In this document: one piece after another, positions 60,660 through 64,000 of the stretch
Position numbering within the stretch: the stretch's first letter is position 1
How the letters are laid out: every line of letters begins with the position of its first letter
Source: Chitinophaga sp. SYP-B3965
Lineage (GTDB): Bacteria; Bacteroidota; Bacteroidia; Chitinophagales; Chitinophagaceae
Assembly (NCBI RefSeq): GCF_009647655.1
Contig: NZ_WJFD01000001.1
Location: 2,542,001 to 2,606,000 of the forward strand
Reading direction: 5' to 3'
DNA: 64,000 nt
Notes under the pieces: model-generated
Databases searched by the model: none
Told to the model about the DNA's origin: nothing
What the model saw: the letters and a program-made list of their open reading frames with translations, nothing else
Made by a program: the position numbers and the translations under genes

Positions 60660-63410
60660 ATGATGTATAAATTCTATCGCATGTTGATCCTGTTGTTACT
60701 GATGGTAACAATAGCCTGGGCGCAAACAGTGCCTTCTCCGAAGGAGCACTTCGGATTTAATATCGGAGATGATTACAAACTAGCCACTTACACACAAACT
60801 GCGGAATACTTTAAGAAGCTCTCCGCTTCTAACCGTACCAAACTGGTGGATATTGGCTTAACCGAAGAAGGAAGAAGTCAGTATATGCTGATCATTTCAG
60901 ACCCGGAGAATCTCAAGCAACTGGATCACTACAAACAGATCTCTCAAAAACTGGCGCATGCAGAAGGGTTAACGGACGAAGCAGCACGCAGCCTGGCCGC
61001 GGAAGGAAAAGCAGTAGTGTGGATAGATGGCGGCCTCCATGCAACGGAAGTAGTAGGCACCCATCAGCTGATTGAAAGCATGTACCAATTGGTGAGCCGT
61101 AATGATGCGGAAACAAAAGACATCCTGAAGAATGTGATCATCCTCATGACACACGCTAACCCTGACGGACAGGAAATTGTATCCAATTGGTACATGCGCG
61201 AAAGTGATGTAAAGAAACGTGCCCTGAATATCCCCAAGGTCTATAACAAATATGTGGGCCATGATAATAACCGGGACTACTACATGATGAACATGAAAGA
61301 GAGTCAGAACATCAGCCGGCAATTATTTGTGGAATGGATCCCGCAGATCATGTACAACCATCATCAGCGTGGCCCTGCAGGCTCTGTACTGGCAGGCCCT
61401 CCTTACCGTGATCCCTTCAACTATGTATTTGATCCCCTGATCATGACCACTACAGATGCTGTAGGTGCTGCCATGAATAACAGGTTGAATGTGGAAGGGA
61501 AACCTGGTTATACAGAACGGGAAGGTTCTCAGTTCTCTACCTGGTGGAATGGTGGCTTGCGTACCACACCTTACTTTCATAACATGGTAGGAATTTTAAC
61601 AGAGATCATTGGCGGTCCCACACCTGAAAATATTCCGCTGGTACCGGAAAGACTGATACCCAAAGGCTCCACCCCTAATCCGGTTACCCCACAGGTATGG
61701 CATTTCCGCCAGTCTATTGACTATTGCGTATCACTGAACTATGCTGTACTGGATTATGCTTCCCGCTACCGCAGCAGTTTATTGTACAACATTTATAAGA
61801 TGGGTAAAAATGGTATCGAACGGGGTGGTAAAGATAACTGGACCTTCTATCCGAAGTATGCAGACATGATCAAAGCCTCCAACAAAGCCGCCGATACCAG
61901 CAAAACAGATGCAGCAACCGGCGAAGGCGGAGAAAGTGAATTCTCTTTTGGCCGTGAAGATACCACCAGCACGAAGTTCTTTGATGCCGTATTAAAGAAT
62001 CCAACCTACCGGGATGCCCGTGGTTATGTGATCCCTGCCGATCAGGCTGATTTTCCCACGGCCGTGAAATTCATCAATGCATTGAGCCGTTCCGGCATTA
62101 CCATCCATAAAGCCACTGCGGCATTCAGCATTGCAGGTAAAAGTTATCCCGCTGGTTCTTATGTAGTGAAAACGGCGCAGGCTTTCCGCCCGCATGTAAT
62201 AGATATGTTTGAACCACAGGATCACCCGAATGATTTTGCTTATGCAGGCGGCCCTCCCATCCGGCCATATGATGCAGCCGGCTGGACACTCGCTTTCCAG
62301 ATGGACGTTCATTTCGATCGCATCCTGAATAGTTTTGAAGGTCCGTTCGTACAATTACCTTATGGCCAGATCGAAACACCACCGCAACAAAGCATAGCAT
62401 TATCAAAAGCAGGTTATCTCATCAGCCCAAAGATCAATAACGCATTCAAAGCGGTAAATGATCTGCTGAAAGCCGGTATCAAAGTGTACCGTGTAACCAC
62501 TGCAGCGGATGACGTTACACTGGGATCTTTCTATATCCCTTCATCTGCCAAAGCACAAAGCATCCTGCAACAAAGTAATATCGTAGTAAGCAGTGCCGCT
62601 AAAAAACCAACTGCACTCACTGCACTTTCACCGATGCGTATTGCCATCTGCGATAACTACGGTGGCTCCATGCCTTCCGGTTGGACGAGGTGGTTGTTTG
62701 AACAGTTCAATTTCTCATATGAAATGATCTATCCCAAAACGATAGATACCGGCGGACTGCGCAAGAAATATGATATGATCATCTTTACTGCCGGTGCTAT
62801 TCCGGACACCGGCAAACCAAGAGCCGGTGCAGCCAGGGGAAGAGGTGGTGCACAACCAAAAGCAACCGACATTCCTGCTGAATACCGCCCATGGTTAGGC
62901 CGCATCAGTGCAGATACCTCCATTCCACAACTGAAAAAGTTCCTGGAAGAAGGTGGTCAGATCGTTACGATCGGCTCCAGCACCAATCTGGTGTATCACC
63001 TGAAGCTGCCGGTAACCAATGCACTCACAGAGAAAAATGCGAAGGGAGAAGAAAAACCACTGGTAGGTACCAAATATTACATCCCGGGCAGTTTGCTGAT
63101 AGCAGACCTGGATACAACCGCACCAGCCAACTACGGCATGTCCGCAAAGAACGATGTGTATTTCGACCGCAGCCCGGTGTTTAAGTTCACGGAAGGCGCT
63201 AACATGCAAAAGCTGATGTGGTTCTCTTCGGAAACACCTTTACACAGCGGCTGGGCTTGGGGGCAAAAATACCTGAAGGATGGCATCGCTGCCTTTGTAG
63301 CGCCTGTAGGATCAGGGAAACTGTTTGTGTTTGGTCCTGAGATCACTTTCCGCGCACAATCACACGGCACATTTAAGTTATTGTTCAATCAACTGTATCA
63401 AACGAAATAA
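60660..63410 (+). CDS. M14-family zinc carboxypeptidase-like peptidase, first copy
   Basis: The 916-residue protein has a signal peptide ending in AWAQ. The M14 domain spans about residues 35-385. The zinc ligands are in GGLHATE (H127, E130), with a further His in YNHHQRGP. The conserved HANPDGQE and GHDNNRDYY blocks follow, and the catalytic Glu is probable in ILTEIIGG. A long C-terminal part (about 390-916) includes a beta-rich domain and a glutamine-amidotransferase-like stretch. The family removes residues from peptide C-termini. It lies in the sigma/FecR/SusC/SusD operon and is followed 7 bp later by a close paralogue. Confidence 0.93.
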   Translation: MMYKFYRMLILLLLMVTIAWAQTVPSPKEHFGFNIGDDYKLATYTQTAEYFKKLSASNRTKLVDIGLTEEGRSQYMLIISDPENLKQLDHYKQISQKLAHAEGLTDEAARSLAAEGKAVVWIDGGLHATEVVGTHQLIESMYQLVSRNDAETKDILKNVIILMTHANPDGQEIVSNWYMRESDVKKRALNIPKVYNKYVGHDNNRDYYMMNMKESQNISRQLFVEWIPQIMYNHHQRGPAGSVLAGPPYRDPFNYVFDPLIMTTTDAVGAAMNNRLNVEGKPGYTEREGSQFSTWWNGGLRTTPYFHNMVGILTEIIGGPTPENIPLVPERLIPKGSTPNPVTPQVWHFRQSIDYCVSLNYAVLDYASRYRSSLLYNIYKMGKNGIERGGKDNWTFYPKYADMIKASNKAADTSKTDAATGEGGESEFSFGREDTTSTKFFDAVLKNPTYRDARGYVIPADQADFPTAVKFINALSRSGITIHKATAAFSIAGKSYPAGSYVVKTAQAFRPHVIDMFEPQDHPNDFAYAGGPPIRPYDAAGWTLAFQMDVHFDRILNSFEGPFVQLPYGQIETPPQQSIALSKAGYLISPKINNAFKAVNDLLKAGIKVYRVTTAADDVTLGSFYIPSSAKAQSILQQSNIVVSSAAKKPTALTALSPMRIAICDNYGGSMPSGWTRWLFEQFNFSYEMIYPKTIDTGGLRKKYDMIIFTAGAIPDTGKPRAGAARGRGGAQPKATDIPAEYRPWLGRISADTSIPQLKKFLEEGGQIVTIGSSTNLVYHLKLPVTNALTEKNAKGEEKPLVGTKYYIPGSLLIADLDTTAPANYGMSAKNDVYFDRSPVFKFTEGANMQKLMWFSSETPLHSGWAWGQKYLKDGIAAFVAPVGSGKLFVFGPEITFRAQSHGTFKLLFNQLYQTK

Positions 63411-63417
63411 TTGCTGC

Positions 63418-64000
63418 ATGAAAAATAAATTCCCACTACTACTGTCCGCCATGTTGCTATTAGGCATGGCAACAGGATTTGCACAAAAAGTACCCTCACC
63501 GAAAGAACATTTTGGATTCAACATCGGAGACGATTACCAGCTGGCTAATTATACACAAACAGAAGCCTACTTTAAGAAACTCGCCTCCTCAGATCGTGTG
63601 AAACTCGTGGATATTGGTCTTACGGAAGAAGGACGGCATCAGTATATGATCATCGTTTCTTCTCCGAAGAACATACAGGAACTGGACAAATACAAATCCA
63701 TTTCTAAAAAGCTGGCCCATGCAGAAGGGCTCACAGATGACCAGGCCCGTGTACTGGCAGAAGAAGGGAAAGCAGTAGTATGGATCGATGGCGGCCTGCA
63801 TGCCACAGAAGTGGTAGGCACCCATCAGCTGATTGAAACAGCCTATCAGCTGATCTCCCGCACAGATGCAGAAACGCAGCGCATCCTGGATAATGTGATC
63901 ATCCTTTTCACGCACGCCAACCCGGATGGACAGGAGATTGTATCCAACTGGTATATGCGTAACAGTGATCCTTTGAAGCGATCTACCGAGTTATTACCGG
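63418..64000 (+). CDS. M14-family peptidase, second copy (3' end outside the window)
   Basis: A coding frame opens with ATG at 63418 and remains open to the window edge (194 codons). It starts with a signal peptide (MKNKFPLLLSAMLLLGMATG, ending FAQ). It then aligns closely and without gaps with the first copy: VPSPKEHFGFNIGDDY, KLVDIGLTEEGR, AVVWIDGGLHATEVVGTHQL and HANPDGQEIVSNWYMR. The zinc-binding HATE motif is intact. The two genes are tandem duplicates with 7 bp between them. Confidence 0.93.
   Translation, partial: MKNKFPLLLSAMLLLGMATGFAQKVPSPKEHFGFNIGDDYQLANYTQTEAYFKKLASSDRVKLVDIGLTEEGRHQYMIIVSSPKNIQELDKYKSISKKLAHAEGLTDDQARVLAEEGKAVVWIDGGLHATEVVGTHQLIETAYQLISRTDAETQRILDNVIILFTHANPDGQEIVSNWYMRNSDPLKRSTELLP

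Overview
The window looks like chromosomal DNA from a Bacteroidota bacterium, most likely a soil or plant-associated Chitinophagaceae member close to Chitinophaga. The reasons are three SusC/SusD-type outer-membrane import pairs, two of them behind FecR anti-sigma factors, many Bacteroidota-type AraC regulators, Bacteroidota -7 promoter boxes (TAnnTTTG), a near absence of Shine-Dalgarno sequences and moderate GC. The genus is inferred from gene style, not from a marker gene. No transposase, integrase, phage gene, rRNA or CRISPR array is visible.

Layout. 1-6342: the end of a FecR gene, a SusC with STN domain, SusD and an endonuclease/exonuclease/phosphatase-family enzyme. 6440-8265: small housekeeping-type genes (secreted basic protein, methyltransferase, acetyltransferase, small membrane protein). 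8260-10264: a chromate module, ChrA plus a fused ChrB-domain/AraC protein. 10439-17517: a complete RND efflux operon with an AraC regulator. 17536-20997: a MutS2-like ATPase without Smr domain, a lipoprotein MsrA and a small membrane protein. 21210-25887: a two-gene operon for oxidative glycoside cleavage (Tat-exported Gfo/Idh oxidoreductase plus a HEAT-repeat protein with two DUF1080 domains). 26127-34331: an AraC regulator, a VOC protein, PlsC, uracil-DNA glycosylase, tRNA-Arg(TCT), a DUF1835 protein, a PAS-LuxR regulator, a TlpA-like thioredoxin, a Crp/Fnr regulator, an SMR exporter and a GH43 enzyme. 34414-41934: a TPR sensor kinase, an orphan FtsX-like permease, and an AraC/SDR pair. 42136-51105: a rhamnoside-utilisation-like locus (PhyH dioxygenase, GH78 alpha-L-rhamnosidase, AraC, SusD, SusC without STN). 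51440-52723: a Tet-like MFS exporter. 52915-64000: ECF sigma, FecR, SusC with STN, SusD-like lipoprotein, a small lipoprotein and two tandem M14 metallopeptidases, the last cut by the window edge.

Working together. The two STN-type SusC proteins should signal substrate occupancy through FecR to an ECF sigma factor. The third SusC lacks STN and lies beside an AraC regulator instead. The last locus carries peptidases and no glycosidases, so its ligand is probably a peptide. The most striking non-coding signals are: a shared AraC-type promoter layout upstream of the SDR gene and the MFS gene (two AATTGrCGT half-sites 21-22 nt apart, the proximal one 40-41 nt from a perfect -7 box); an intrinsic terminator squeezed 14 nt ahead of the chromate regulator start codon; and a palindrome inside the LuxR gene promoter. 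Several convergent gene pairs overlap at their 3' ends, leaving no room for terminators.
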